A stretch of DNA of 64,000 bases from Branchiostoma floridae (GCF_000003815.2 NC_049996.1:11510856-11574855); one strand, 5' to 3'. Shown: positions 1-9,772, counted from the stretch's first letter. Program-made: numbers and translations. The notes: generated by a model not told the origin, from the sequence alone.

Positions 1-404
1 GCATAAGAGAAGAGATGTATTTCATGTCGAAGACGAAAAAGTACCAGGCTGGCTTCTCTTCTATCGAAGTAGGCTTCTGTCTTAAAATGTATTATGTTTG
101 TGCGAGTTCAGAATGTTCGTTTCATCGGGTTGCTATGTTTCAACAGTTTGTCATGTTTCATAAGGTTTTTTTTTATGTTTTAACGATCAATATTGAGATT
201 TTATAGTTTCAACAGATTTGATAACAATTAAGCGATTTGAAGAATAAGTTTAAAGATGCTGTTTCAAAGATTAACGATAACGGTGGACAAAGTTGCCACT
301 TTCTAGGTGATAGGTAAAAATTCTAAGGAAGCTATTTTTCTGAAAAAAATTAGGTTTTGTGAGATTAATTCCACCCACCTGTCGCAATCTAGTCTACACC
401 AGGT

Positions 405-487
405 GAACCGTAGAACCATATTTATGACGATCCCCAACAAAACGGGAATTCCCGCCTTGAGGATCCGATGGCATCATGGGAAACGCG
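405..487 (+). promoter_or_regulatory. SECIS element of the upstream gene
   Basis: The SECIS core is complete: ATGA at 424-427 on the 5' side and CGAT at 466-469 on the 3' side, which form the non-Watson-Crick quartet. Between them GATCCCC pairs with GAGGATC with one mismatch. An unpaired AACAAAA run follows, then a CGGG/CCCG mini-stem that makes it a form II SECIS. It differs at only a few positions from the copy at 8655-8735, and the changes keep the stem. Such elements recruit SBP2 and eEFSec to decode UGA as selenocysteine. Confidence 0.85.
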
Positions 488-537
488 TACACCTGCTGTG
501 TATGACGTCATTGTCTGGCGAGTGGAAGAAATCGTTC

Positions 538-543
538 AATAAA
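538..543 (+). terminator. Poly(A) signal of the upstream gene
   Basis: AATAAA lies about 70 bases after the SECIS core, the same relative position as the signal at 8793-8798 in the downstream gene. Confidence 0.65.
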
Positions 544-545
544 CC

Positions 546-2587
546 TAGTCAATATACACAGACTTTGTACCCGCCCTAGAAAGTGAGACAATGTTGTTTT
601 TCTTTCTTTCTTTCTTTTTACAAATAAATATTTAAATGCCACAGACATGCCTGTTATTTCAAATAGCAAAAGCTGAAAGGTGGCGGACGACAAACTTGTA
701 CAAATTTACAAGCAACGGCTGAAGAACGATTACCTTTGAAAATATGAACAATGACTTGTCAGTCAAAAGTTAAGTGTACAAGGATGGAACTATCATAGGA
801 AGGGGGTTCATTCGTATTTGCTTTCATTTTAGACTTCTCAGGCCTTGCGTGGAATGCACACTTTCTAGCAACACAGAATTCAATTCAGCTACAGCATTTC
901 AACGAATGTGTACTTGGGGCATATGCATTCTTTTATATCATAATCACAATGATAGATAAAAGTTTGAAACCCACGGTACAATGGTTGTGTCCATCACCCG
1001 ACGCTCAAAGTACAAAGACCAGCCATTCCCTACTCACAAACAGCCCGAGCTAGCGACAGGTAAGTCATTCCATGACGTTTTTATTACCTATGGCTACGGT
1101 TATAAAGAAAATACAGCAACAGAAGGCTTTTTAATGTTTTTGAAGAGGTTCTTGAGATTTCCAGATATATATTGGTGAACTTTGTAAATCATTCTTCGGG
1201 GAATAAGAAGATTCACACCGTGGACAAAACATTGCAATGAAATACAGCGGTTTAAGACATGTACGTAATATTGTTTTATACGTTAACTTTGATCCAATTG
1301 TATAATGCAGAGTTCACGATCATAAGGTAATGGGAAGTATTTTTTATTGAATTGAGTCGAAGCATGACCTGGGCCATTTGACATCAAGTGTTTTCTGACC
1401 AACCCTTTATTCTAGCCTCAAAGATTGTATCTAAGGTCTAGGCTTGTCGCCGCTTGACTTTAGGAACTTTTTTTTCGTTTCTTTCTCATTTTGATCTGGT
1501 CCTGCTTTAACCGGCAAGTATTTGATAACGATGACAACAACATTTAAGCTTGCGTCATCAAAAACCGACGACAGGACAAAGGGCAAGAATGATTGAATAA
1601 CCTGTTTATGTAAATGTAATCTGTGAACCCCTTGTGGCGCCTGTTAATACAAATACTGTTTGTACAACGTACGTACTCCTTGTCAATATGTACCCTGAAT
1701 TGCTAAACGCACGTATTACCCACTGTATTCAAATGTTCTGCCAACTACCATCACTACAAATCCTCGAGCTCTTTGATGCATTTTGATCATTGTACACTGT
1801 TTTTTAATTCCGTGGCAAAATTGTGATTTCCGATTAAACTTTTCTTGTGTCGAAACTAAGAATGTGACATTCCAGGCGCGGAAATTTTGTTTGACTAATC
1901 TCAAATTTGAACAGAAATGTGACCGCAAAGGGACATCGGCACCCAAATTCTCAAAATCGGCACATGTTGACGCAGCTCAGTGAGACACCAATGAAATCTC
2001 AGTCGTTAACCCACTTTGAAAAAGAGTAGCAACTTTTATGTTTAAAGCGCTTTGACAGTCGACCGGTCAGATACAAGGCGGTTTGGTACATTCACACGTA
2101 AAAGCTATGACCATGATGTAGATGTTTGCAATGTTCTAAAGTTCTAACCGTATCTTAAGCTGACTCGAGGAGATATGCACACAAGGGAGATTAAGCTATC
2201 TTTCATCAGCTTTATCAAATTTACCAACGTCGCTCACAGACCACATGTGGTCAACTTACATGGATGGAGTAAGGATAAAGACCATCCAATAAACCTATCC
2301 TCATAGCCCCGAATACATCCCTCAAACGGTAGAAATCCAAAACAAAAACATCAAACTGCAAACATTTGACGGACACTCTCATTGGTCGAACAGATAGTTG
2401 CCATTGTATCATTGGTTTAATGCCAATAGTGGTGGACAGTCTCATTGGTCGAACAGCTAATTGCCGTCCTGTCATTCGTTGAATTGTGATGGACAGTTAG
2501 GGAGGGTCGTTACACAAGCTGACAAGTTACCACCATAGCTTAATAATGCATAGACCCCATCTGAAGTTTTCCACTGTGTTCTCCAGC
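546..2587. other. Spacer and presumed promoter region of selenoprotein P
   Basis: No supported exon. It contains a TTTC microsatellite (about 598-620) and an array of ATTGG-containing repeats (about 2378-2500) close to the selenoprotein P start. No TATA box could be assigned. Confidence 0.5.
2378..2500. repeat. ATTGGTCGAAC-type short repeat array
   Basis: Several degenerate units of about 30 bases built on CTCATTGGTCGAACAG and ATTGTGATGGACAGT. The same unit family recurs at about 13277-13430 and 16925-17070, so this is a dispersed repeat and not a gene-specific element. Confidence 0.6.
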
Positions 2588-2796
2588 ATGGCTGACCGCG
2601 GCGGGGTCCTCCTAGCGGCGGCCCTGTGCCTGGTGGTGTCCGGGCTGGGCGCCCTGGCGGCACCGAACGAGCTGTGCACACAGCCGCCATCTTGGGAGCT
2701 GGACGGTGTCAACTTCATGGAGGAAAGTCAGGGCAAGGTCACCGTCATACAGCTGGTGTTCGCCTACTGACCTTTCTGTCGATCGCAGGCTGAGAA
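2588..2796 (+). CDS. SELENOP: SELENOP exon 1: signal peptide and first UxxC site
   Basis: Encodes a signal peptide of about 25 residues, the PPSWELDG segment and the first Sec codon, TGA at 2768-2770 (residue 61), in the context U-P-F-C. The two later modules have U-R-F-C. The donor after GAGAA is GTAATA, weaker than the GTAAGT used by the duplicate exons. Confidence 0.92.
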
Positions 2797-5700
2797 GTAA
2801 TAACTTAACATTTTCATAAAGTCTTTTCTATTTCTAAAGTTTTTGTTAAGTTCTTGTTTTGTTCTTTATTGCGTGCTTTCCTCGCTGATACCTATCTATT
2901 CATTTTCACAGAAGCTCCCATAAGGTAACAAACATACAAATAGCTGGAAATTGAAGTCAGGAAGTAGGATAACCTTTGATAAACTATCATGGAACCTTTG
3001 ACCTACTGTCCCGCCAATGTCACCGACGTACCTAGCATGTAGAAATGCCGAGGCATTCACCGACAAGCAGAATTATCAAAGACAATGCCTCCCGTTTCAC
3101 GGAGGTAACAAGTATTTAGATCTTAGGCAGTCTCTAGCTGATTTACAGATTTTGTTTGCTCTTTATGCATTCATTCGTCATTCACTCATGCGCACCAACT
3201 GTCTTGGTGTGAACTCATGAATATCCGTATTATATTTACAACCTTTTAAACAAACGTACGGCTATGTTTCAGATTCGAAAGCCTGCGATCGACACTCCTG
3301 GACGAAGGCCTGACCGACCTCTCCTTCGGGGTGGTGAACGGTGACGGCTACATGTCCAGGCGGTACATCGAGGAGATCAAGAGGAGGGTCAGCTTCCCCG
3401 TGTACCAGGACACCGCCCTGACGGACGTCTGGGGGCTGCTGGACGGGGAGAAGGATGACTTCATCGTGTACGACAGGTGAGAAATGAAAACAGATTTTTT
3501 TTGGCGACACCACAGGCGTGGAACGCCTCAGGCGTTGGGCCTTGGAGCTGTTTTCCTTGGTACTGCAGCGGTACTTTCTGGTTTTGTATCTCCTTTCTTT
3601 GTAAGTTCTTGTTTTTTTCGTTCCCGCACGATTTCCTTGCCGATATCTGTCTATTCTTTTCCCATTGGCTTCATCGTGTCGACAGGAAAGAAAAGAGAAA
3701 AGCAATTTTTGGCAACGCCTCAGGTGTTGGGCCTTGTAGAAGCTTTCCTTGGTGCTGCAGCGGTACGTCCTAGTTTTGTATCTTCTTTCTTTGCTTTATT
3801 CATTACTGTGCAACCCCCAGCCGATGCCTGTACCAGGATATCGAAGACAGAAAATGAGATAACCTTTGATAACCTATCCTGGCACCTTTGACCTAACTTG
3901 GACATGCTGTGGTGCCGACGCTTGTGTTTTGTTAAAGATTTTTTCTCCATGTCTAACACACGATGTGTCCACAGGTGTGGGAGGTTAGCTAAGCACGTCA
4001 GAATGCCACAGGCGAACATGGACGGCTCTGACGTTGAGAACGCCATCAGGGAAGTGTACGAGGAGAGTCCGTGCGGACCCTGCACCACCCCGCCGGTCCC
4101 GCAGGAGACCACACCGGCACCTGTCATCGCCACAGCAGCGCCCCCTACCGAGACTCCCTTCTGTGCGCACCCGCCGTCCTGGCAGCTGGACGGGGTGGAC
4201 CACCTGGAGAAGAGTCAGGGGCAGGTCGCCGTGCTGCAGTTCGTCTTCGCTTCCTGACGTTTCTGTCGGTCGCAGGCCGAGAAGTAAGTCACTTTCTCTT
4301 CCAAGAACCTCATGATAATGTGTCTAGCGGTTTATCTAATGTACATGTATGTAAGATACTAGTAAGTGTTGGACGATTCTTTAAATAATATAAATTCTAT
4401 AAGGGCAGTAATCAGTGTGAATTTCCTTCTAGTAGCTCGTGGAATGTTTTTTTTCTGACTCTTTTAGTCCTCTGTTTTTTTGTTTTTTTTGGCTTCTTTC
4501 TTTGAGTTCCTTTCTTTCTAACTCCAAGACGTTTAAAGTCTTTATTTGCATTTTCACACAACTATCTGCAACTTGTGTAAAAGCGTGCGTGTGTGTGTTC
4601 GTGACGTTCACCACAGAAACTAAAGGTGTGACGACTGACAAACGTTCATTTTATTAACTCATAAAAGACAAACATTTGTACTTCAGATTCGAAAGCCTGC
4701 GATCGACACTCGTGGAGGAGGGCCTGACCGACATCTCCTTTGGTGCGGTGAATGGCCACCTCTACAACGCCCCGCTTGAGATCGGGGAGATAGAAGGGAG
4801 AGTCGGCTTCCCCGTGTACCAGGACACGGCTGAGGAGGAAATCTGGAAGCTGTTAGATGCTCGTAAGGATGACTTCATCATTTACGACAGGTGAGAACAA
4901 CGTAACACCGTTCCGTACATAGCCGGCGTCGCCATCTTGGTGGGCGGGATGGATCCAAGATGGCGGCCGATTATTCGGAGCGCACAGAGATCAAGCGGTT
5001 CCTATCTGTGCAAATCAGCTCAAACGATCATTTGCATAGATGGGACCAGTTTGTTTTCATAACATCAGATAATTGAATGCAACTTCTGATCATACACCAA
5101 CAAACTTATTCGCACCATGTATCTGTCATCGAATCCCTGCGTATATTTAGTTGTTTTCGGCAGGTCTATTTCTCCGTGGTTCCGTTTCTGGTTTGTCCGT
5201 GTATTTTCCATGTTAAACACGTTCGAATTCACCACGGGAAGTAATACGTAGTAAGAATTGCCAGATCAACCTTGTGTGACAAATGACAGACATTCATTGG
5301 GTCAATGGAGGTATTGTTTTTTTTTACCTCTTTGTGTTTTTGCAGTCGTGTATTCTCCGATCACTAGCTTATCAAAAATTTTCCTTTCTATTACCAACAT
5401 ACGTATGATGTATTGGCAGGTGCGGGAGGTTAGTTAGACACATCAGAATGCCGCAGGCGAACATGGAGAACTCTGACGTTGAGGACGCCATCAGGGCGGT
5501 GTACGAGGAGAGTCCGTGCGGTCCCTGCACCACTCCGCCGGTCCCGCAGGAGACCACCCCGGCACCTGTCATCACCACAGCAGCGCCCCCTACCGAGACT
5601 CCCTTCTGTGCGCACCCGCCGTCCTGGCAGCTGGACGGTGTGGACCACTTGGAGGAGAGTCAGGGGCAGGTCGCCGTGCTGCAGTTCGTCTTCGCTTCCT

Positions 5701-7824
5701 GACGTTTCTGTCGGTCGCAGGCCGAGAAGTAAGTCATGGGGTTTCTCTTTCACAAACCTCATAACAATATGTATGTATGTAATATAAGGGTTGAACTATT
5801 GGTAAATGGTTTATCCATTCACCATTTATTTTCATGATTCTGGGGATGTACGAGGATAAGATAAGGGCAGTGGTCAATGTCAACTTTTCCTGGAATGTTT
5901 TTCTGACTCTTTTATTATTCTGTTTCTTTTTTTTGGGGGGGGGGTGTATTTCTTTCGCGTTTTTTCTACGTCTTTATTTCCGTTTAAGACGTAGTGCGCG
6001 TATGTGGGTTATATTCACAACAAGAAGTAAAGGTGGGAGAGGTCAGAGTGAGTGATCAGTTGTCAACCTTGCGTGACCGCTGACAAACGTCCGCTTGATG
6101 ACAAACACTTTTGCTCCAGATTCGAAAGCCTGCGATCGACACTCGTAGAGGAAGGCCTGACCGACATCTCCTTCGGAGCGGTCAACAGCCACCTCTACAC
6201 CGCCCCGCTTGAGATCGGGGAGATAGAAGGGAGAGTCGGCTTCCCCGTGTATCAGGACACGGCTGAGGAGGAGATCTGGAAGCTGTTAGATGCTCGTAAA
6301 GATGACTTCATCATTTACGACAGGTGAGAACAACACTGTTCAAGTTCCGTACATAGCCGGCGTCGCCATCTTGGTGGGCTGGATAGATCCAAGATGGCGG
6401 CCGATCATTCAGAATGCACAGACATCAAGTGTTTCCTATCTGTGCAAATCAGCCTGGATGTACACTTGCATAGATGGGGCCACTTTGTCTCATAACATTA
6501 GAAAACTGAATGTAAATACTCAGAACAGACACCAACAAACGTATCCGCAGCATGTATCGCCCTTTTTGATATGTGAATCCCTGCTGAGCAAATTTAGTTT
6601 CCTCCGTGAATTGAGTTGCCAGATAAACCTTTTATGACAAATGACAGACATTCTATGTCATGGGGTCAATGGAAGCGCCTACTAGTTCACGGGAGGGATT
6701 GTTTTCTTTTATCTGTTTATTGTTTCGCAGTCATATATTTTACATGAACTACTAGCAGTTTATTGACGATTTATCTCCTCTCTTACTAAGCTACATTATG
6801 TATTGCCAGGTGCGGGAGGTTAGTTAGACATGTCAGGATGCCCCAGGCGCACATGGACAACCCTGACGTAGAGAACATCATCAGGTCGGTGTACCACCAC
6901 AGCCCGTGCGGACCCTGTGCCACCCCGCCCGTACCCATGGACGAGGCGGACCTCGGGTCAGGTTATGAGGTAAGATCACTGCTTTTTATGTTTACCTTCT
7001 TTTTCGGTTGTAATGTCAATGGAGTCTCTTTCTGTCAATTTTGGCAACGCGTCAAAGACGTAGCCTTTATGCACTTGACAGAGACAGATTTTTTGCATTG
7101 CCACCCCAATAGCCACACTTCTACATTCAAATATACTTACACTAGCGAAAACTTGACCATACTCTTTAATGTGTAAGTAGTGACGTTAAAGCACGCCAAT
7201 AATGATCTTATTTCCTACCCATTTCAGGATGAGGAGTTCCTGAGTGAGAACGACACCCTCCCCACCTCCTCCCCACAGAACGGGACGTCTGTAAACAATG
7301 TGACAGAACATGTCATGTTTACAGAACACAACCGCACAGAGGGGAACCGCACTCATCATCATCATCATCATCATGTACATCATCATCACCATCATCATCA
7401 TGGCCATGGTCACGCTGAACGTCATGACAATCACACTGAAAGTCATGAAGGTCATGACAGTCACGCTGGAGGTCATGACGGTCATGAAGGTCATGATAGT
7501 CACGCTGAGGGTCATGATAGTCACGCTGAACGTCATGACAGTCACGCTGAACGTCATGAAGGTCATGACAGTCACTCTGAAGGTCATGACAGTCATGCTG
7601 ACCATGAAGTTGATGATCATGAAAGTCACGCCGAAGATCACCATCGCCACCATCCCCGTCGCCCCAAGAAGAACAAGTCCCTGTTCGACCGACTGAGGAG
7701 GAAGCACTCCCGCCACGACGACTCTTTCCCTGCGGACGACTGTCGACACCACAGCCAGGGGACCTGCAACAAGCTGAGGAAGCTTGGCATCCCCGACAGC
7801 TGATGTTCGCTTTGATGCAACTAG
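2588..7824 (+). CDS. SELENOP: Selenoprotein P with three UxxC thioredoxin-like modules and five Sec codons
   Basis: Exons are 2588-2796, 3273-3476, 3975-4283, 4687-4890, 5420-5728, 6120-6323, 6810-6969 and 7228-7824. All have GT-AG borders and agreeing phases, giving 732 codons including TAG at 7822-7824. UGA is read through at residues 61, 232, 403, 725 and 729. The N-terminus is a signal peptide (hydrophobic run ending near AAPNELC), so the product is secreted. Each module has C-x-x-PPSW, then a U-x-x-C redox site in the sheet-helix position of thioredoxin folds, FESLRSTL, PVYQDTA, DDFI-YDR and a CGPC motif. Human selenoprotein P has one such module. The tail holds five N-glycosylation sequons (NDT, NGT, NVT, NRT twice) and a long His-rich stretch, as in vertebrate selenoprotein P, which binds heparin and metals and carries selenium. 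The start at 2588 was chosen over an in-frame ATG at 2546 because it opens directly into the signal peptide. The family call and the Sec codons are well supported; functions of the extra modules are inference. Confidence 0.93.
2992..3004 (-). promoter_or_regulatory. DR1-like nuclear receptor half-site pair in SELENOP intron 1
   Basis: On the minus strand it reads AGGTCA-A-AGGTTC, a direct repeat with one-base spacing of the HNF4/RXR type. A sister site lies at 3882-3894 in intron 2 within a shared context (AACCTTTGATAA then CCTTTGACCT). Binding is not shown by sequence alone. Confidence 0.35.
3273..3476 (+). CDS. SELENOP: SELENOP exon 2: second half of module 1
   Basis: Phase 2 on both sides, 68 codons. 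Encodes FESLRSTLLDEGLTDLSFG through DDFIVYDR. It is the most diverged of the three copies of this exon, consistent with module 1 being older than the split of modules 2 and 3. Confidence 0.92.
3484..3800. repeat. Internal duplication in SELENOP intron 2
   Basis: A segment of about 100 bases (GGCGACACCACAGGCG onward to CTGCAGCGGTAC) at about 3500-3600 recurs at about 3710-3800. A related fragment appears inverted near 31510-31545, so it belongs to a dispersed repeat. Confidence 0.5.
3882..3894 (-). promoter_or_regulatory. DR1-like half-site pair in SELENOP intron 2
   Basis: On the minus strand it reads AGGTCA-A-AGGTGC. It duplicates the motif and flanks of 2992-3004. Confidence 0.35.
3975..4283 (+). 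CDS. SELENOP: SELENOP exon 3: CGPC tail of module 1, linker, UxxC of module 2
   Basis: Joins the end of module 1 (CGRLAKHVRMPQ, then SPCGPC) by a Thr/Pro-rich linker to the start of module 2. The Sec codon is TGA at 4255-4257 (residue 232) in U-R-F-C. Confidence 0.92.
4687..4890 (+). CDS. SELENOP: SELENOP exon 4: second half of module 2
   Basis: Copy of exon 2, 68 codons, opening FESLRSTLVEEGLTDISFG. Nearly identical to exon 6, with only a handful of residue changes. Confidence 0.92.
5420..5728 (+). CDS. SELENOP: SELENOP exon 5: CGPC tail of module 2, UxxC of module 3
   Basis: Same length and layout as exon 3. The Sec codon is TGA at 5700-5702 (residue 403). Identity with exon 3 is very high at nucleotide level, including third codon positions. 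Confidence 0.92.
6120..6323 (+). CDS. SELENOP: SELENOP exon 6: second half of module 3
   Basis: Copy of exon 4 with matching phases. The intron after it also matches the intron after exon 4. Confidence 0.92.
6810..6969 (+). CDS. SELENOP: SELENOP exon 7: CGPC end of module 3
   Basis: Begins like exons 3 and 5 (CGRLVRHVRMPQ) and includes SPCGPC. It then diverges into an acidic segment and ends in phase 0 with no further UxxC unit, which closes the repeat series. Confidence 0.9.
7228..7824 (+). CDS. SELENOP: SELENOP exon 8: glycosylated His-rich tail and C-terminal Sec pair
   Basis: Opens DEEFLSENDT, has several N-x-T sequons, then runs of 7 and 8 His and a degenerate repeat of about 5 codons (GHDSHAE-like). 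A basic segment and CRHHSQGTCNKLRKLGIPDS follow. An annotation that treats UGA as stop ends at 7801. Reading through gives U-C-S-L-U-C-N and TAG. The Sec-Cys pairs at the very end resemble the Sec-containing tail of vertebrate selenoprotein P, reduced to two Sec. Confidence 0.88.
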
Positions 7825-7853
7825 GCGGCGCTGCCACACGCCTACTTGCATCA
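7813..7853 (+). promoter_or_regulatory. Stem-loop over the C-terminal Sec codons
   Basis: Positions 7813-7827 and 7839-7853 are complementary at 14 of 15 positions (one C-C mismatch) with an 11-base loop. The stem starts on the second C-terminal UGA itself and nine bases after the first UGA codon (7801-7803). It also contains the TAG stop. Stem-loops just 3' of UGA (selenocysteine redefinition elements) raise Sec readthrough in some selenoprotein mRNAs; that role here is inference. Confidence 0.6.
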
Positions 7854-8654
7854 TCGCTTCTCAATCGACCACACAGTTCTTTACTGTGCGGTCACCGCTA
7901 TTTCTACTCTCTCTATGCCTTGTACCAGTCTCTCTAATTTCCCTCCAAGTCATTCCACCAGACAAATGTTAACGTGCGTTTTCGCAAACGACTGTTAACG
8001 CGCATGCGCTTTCGCGGACAACCGTAAAAGCGCATGCGAAGTACACTTTTTCCCATGCGTCGGCTGTCAGATCTTGCACATGAAAACGTCAGATTAAAAC
8101 CTTTGGGTTGTCTGAGGTTGGAGTTTCTTTCAAGATTGGGGCCGTATATGGGGAGATGTGTACTTCGGAAATGGAAAGAAAAGAGACTGGCACTTTGCTC
8201 TATCTACTTTCTTATGCTATAAGTGTTCGACACAAAAAGATATTGTCTTTCGCTTTGTTGTTTGTTTGTTGTTAAATATCGTTTGATTCCACATTCTATC
8301 AATATTGTAATGCTTGCGAACCAGCAGCAAAGAAACCTTTTATCAGTGTCTACATATGGAGATAAAAGGCGTCAAAACTGTAGATGAGGTTAATAATCAA
8401 AACCATAACTTGTTTTCCCTTTAAAAGTACGAAATGTGTCGTAATTACAGACTTGTTCCATCTTTATAATACATCTCGTGTTTTACCGCGGGCGTCGTAG
8501 AGTAGATGTTTTATAATAGTAACAGTAATTTACAAATTCGTCACTTTTTTCGGTGACGTAGAAATCTATAGCTAGTACGCAAGGTACTTTTTCTGTATCA
8601 AAATGATATTTGTGAGATTCCTTCCACCCACCGGTCCCAGTCTACATCAGGTGA

Positions 8655-8735
8655 ACCGTAGAACCATATTTATGACGATCCCCAACAAAACGGGATTTCC
8701 CGCCGTGGGGATCCGATGGCATCATGGGAAATGAA
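8655..8735 (+). promoter_or_regulatory. SECIS element (form II) of SELENOP
   Basis: ATGA at 8672-8675 and CGAT at 8714-8717 form the quartet. GATCCCC (8677-8683) pairs perfectly with GGGGATC (8707-8713). Unpaired AACAAAA follows, then the mini-stem CGGG/CCCG (8691-8702). This matches the eukaryotic SECIS fold with the additional apical helix. It confirms UGA recoding in the gene above. Confidence 0.92.
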
Positions 8736-8792
8736 CTCACGCTGCTGTGTACGACGTCATTGTCTGGCGAGTGAAAGAAATCTTTTCAGTTC

Positions 8793-8798
8793 AATAAA
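8793..8798 (+). terminator. SELENOP poly(A) signal
   Basis: AATAAA about 75 bases after the SECIS core. Confidence 0.7.
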
Positions 8799-9510
8799 CA
8801 CAGCTGATCACATCTTGTTGTTGACATGAGTTTTGTTTGATGGTCGTATCAGTGGCAACGACATAAATATGTATTCCTTGACCTCTGTAGTATACATCGA
8901 AGTGAACTATTTATCTCATTTTTCATTCATTATTGTGAATTTCCCTCTAATTCTACCTAAATGCATATTCCTGCCAGTCTACTTTGGAACCGGGCAAAGC
9001 CAACCTTCCCGTCCTGTCAGTCTTCGGTTACGCCATATTCCGCTTCTCTCTATTGCCACTCTACAGTATTTAATTTACTACAAACAAACAGACCAAAAAC
9101 CATACCTCCATTTCCACGGAGGTAATTATAATTTCAGGGTAGTCCTTTTAGGACCCACTTTCAGGAACCACTGACTTCCATACACATTAGTCAAGCTCAT
9201 TTGTATTACATAGAGCACGGAGTGGTCAGCCAAAGCAAGACTGTCACACATATAAAAAAAAACAATGAGTTTATTATATCTTCACAAATGGCAAAGCTGA
9301 AGGTAGCGTGCACAATCATAAATGAGCGCATGCAAACACACACAAAAGATACACGCATATTTTTAATTGATCTAATTCACACAAATAGCGTCTATTTGCG
9401 CTCTTGTTTAGAAACTAGGTCGTTGGTATAATGTGTCACTGAATTGTGTTTAATGTTATTTGTTGTTACCTGAAACCCAAATGTCACCGAAGACAACAGG
9501 ATAAGGTGCC

Positions 9511-9524
9511 GTTGCCATGGCAAT
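9511..9524. promoter_or_regulatory. RFX X-box-like motif upstream of the EML gene
   Basis: GTTGCCATGGCAAT matches the imperfect palindrome bound by RFX factors (GTTGCCATGGCAAC) in all but the last base. It sits about 390 bases before the EML ATG. Confidence 0.45.
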
Positions 9525-9772
9525 GTTGTTGAGTACAAAGCGTACGTTTGCTAGCGTGCCAGCCTCCCGAAAAAAAAACATTTCAAGAGTTCGCTACTTG
9601 AGGCAATGGTTGGATGCTCGCATCTTAACGGTCGGTGTATATTAGCGACTGGTTCAACAGAAAACGACAACCATTGTTCAAGTTCATGTTTCGGACCAAA
9701 GCTATCGTAAACAATTCCTAGAATTGGTTCCGTGATTCATAAAATCGTGACAGGATAACAACGTATGCTGAA

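Larger units (their letters stand above)
1..545 (+). other. 3' UTR of an upstream gene, probably a selenoprotein P paralogue
   Basis: No coding exon is visible here. From about 360 to 545 the sequence closely follows 8612-8800, the SECIS-to-poly(A) part of the selenoprotein P 3' UTR downstream. The shared part includes the SECIS hairpin and an AATAAA signal at 538-543. A 3' UTR this similar on the same strand is best explained by tandem gene duplication, with the coding part left of the window. A stray duplicated UTR fragment is the alternative. Positions 1-360 are AT-rich and show nothing else. Confidence 0.7.
7825..8798 (+). other. SELENOP 3' UTR
   Basis: Runs from the TAG to AATAAA at 8793-8798. 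It contains the SECIS at 8655-8735 and a strong short hairpin at about 8539-8558 (CGTCAC/GTGACG). Only one convincing SECIS was found, although vertebrate selenoprotein P mRNAs carry two. Confidence 0.75.

Noticed and set aside
3484-3891. 135-codon plus-strand frame in SELENOP intron 2
   Set aside because: It lies between a valid donor and acceptor and consists of duplicated repeat sequence.
7186-7854. Long minus-strand open frame opposite the His-rich exon
   Set aside because: It is the reverse complement of the His/Asp repeat (GTCATGAC is nearly self-complementary), has no splice context and shows only Met/Val/Thr repeats.
8082-8135. Possible second SECIS in the SELENOP 3' UTR (ATGA, AAAA and TGAG present)
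   Set aside because: The helix above the quartet does not pair; only a CAGA/TCTG and AACC/GGTT hairpin forms, in the wrong place for a SECIS.
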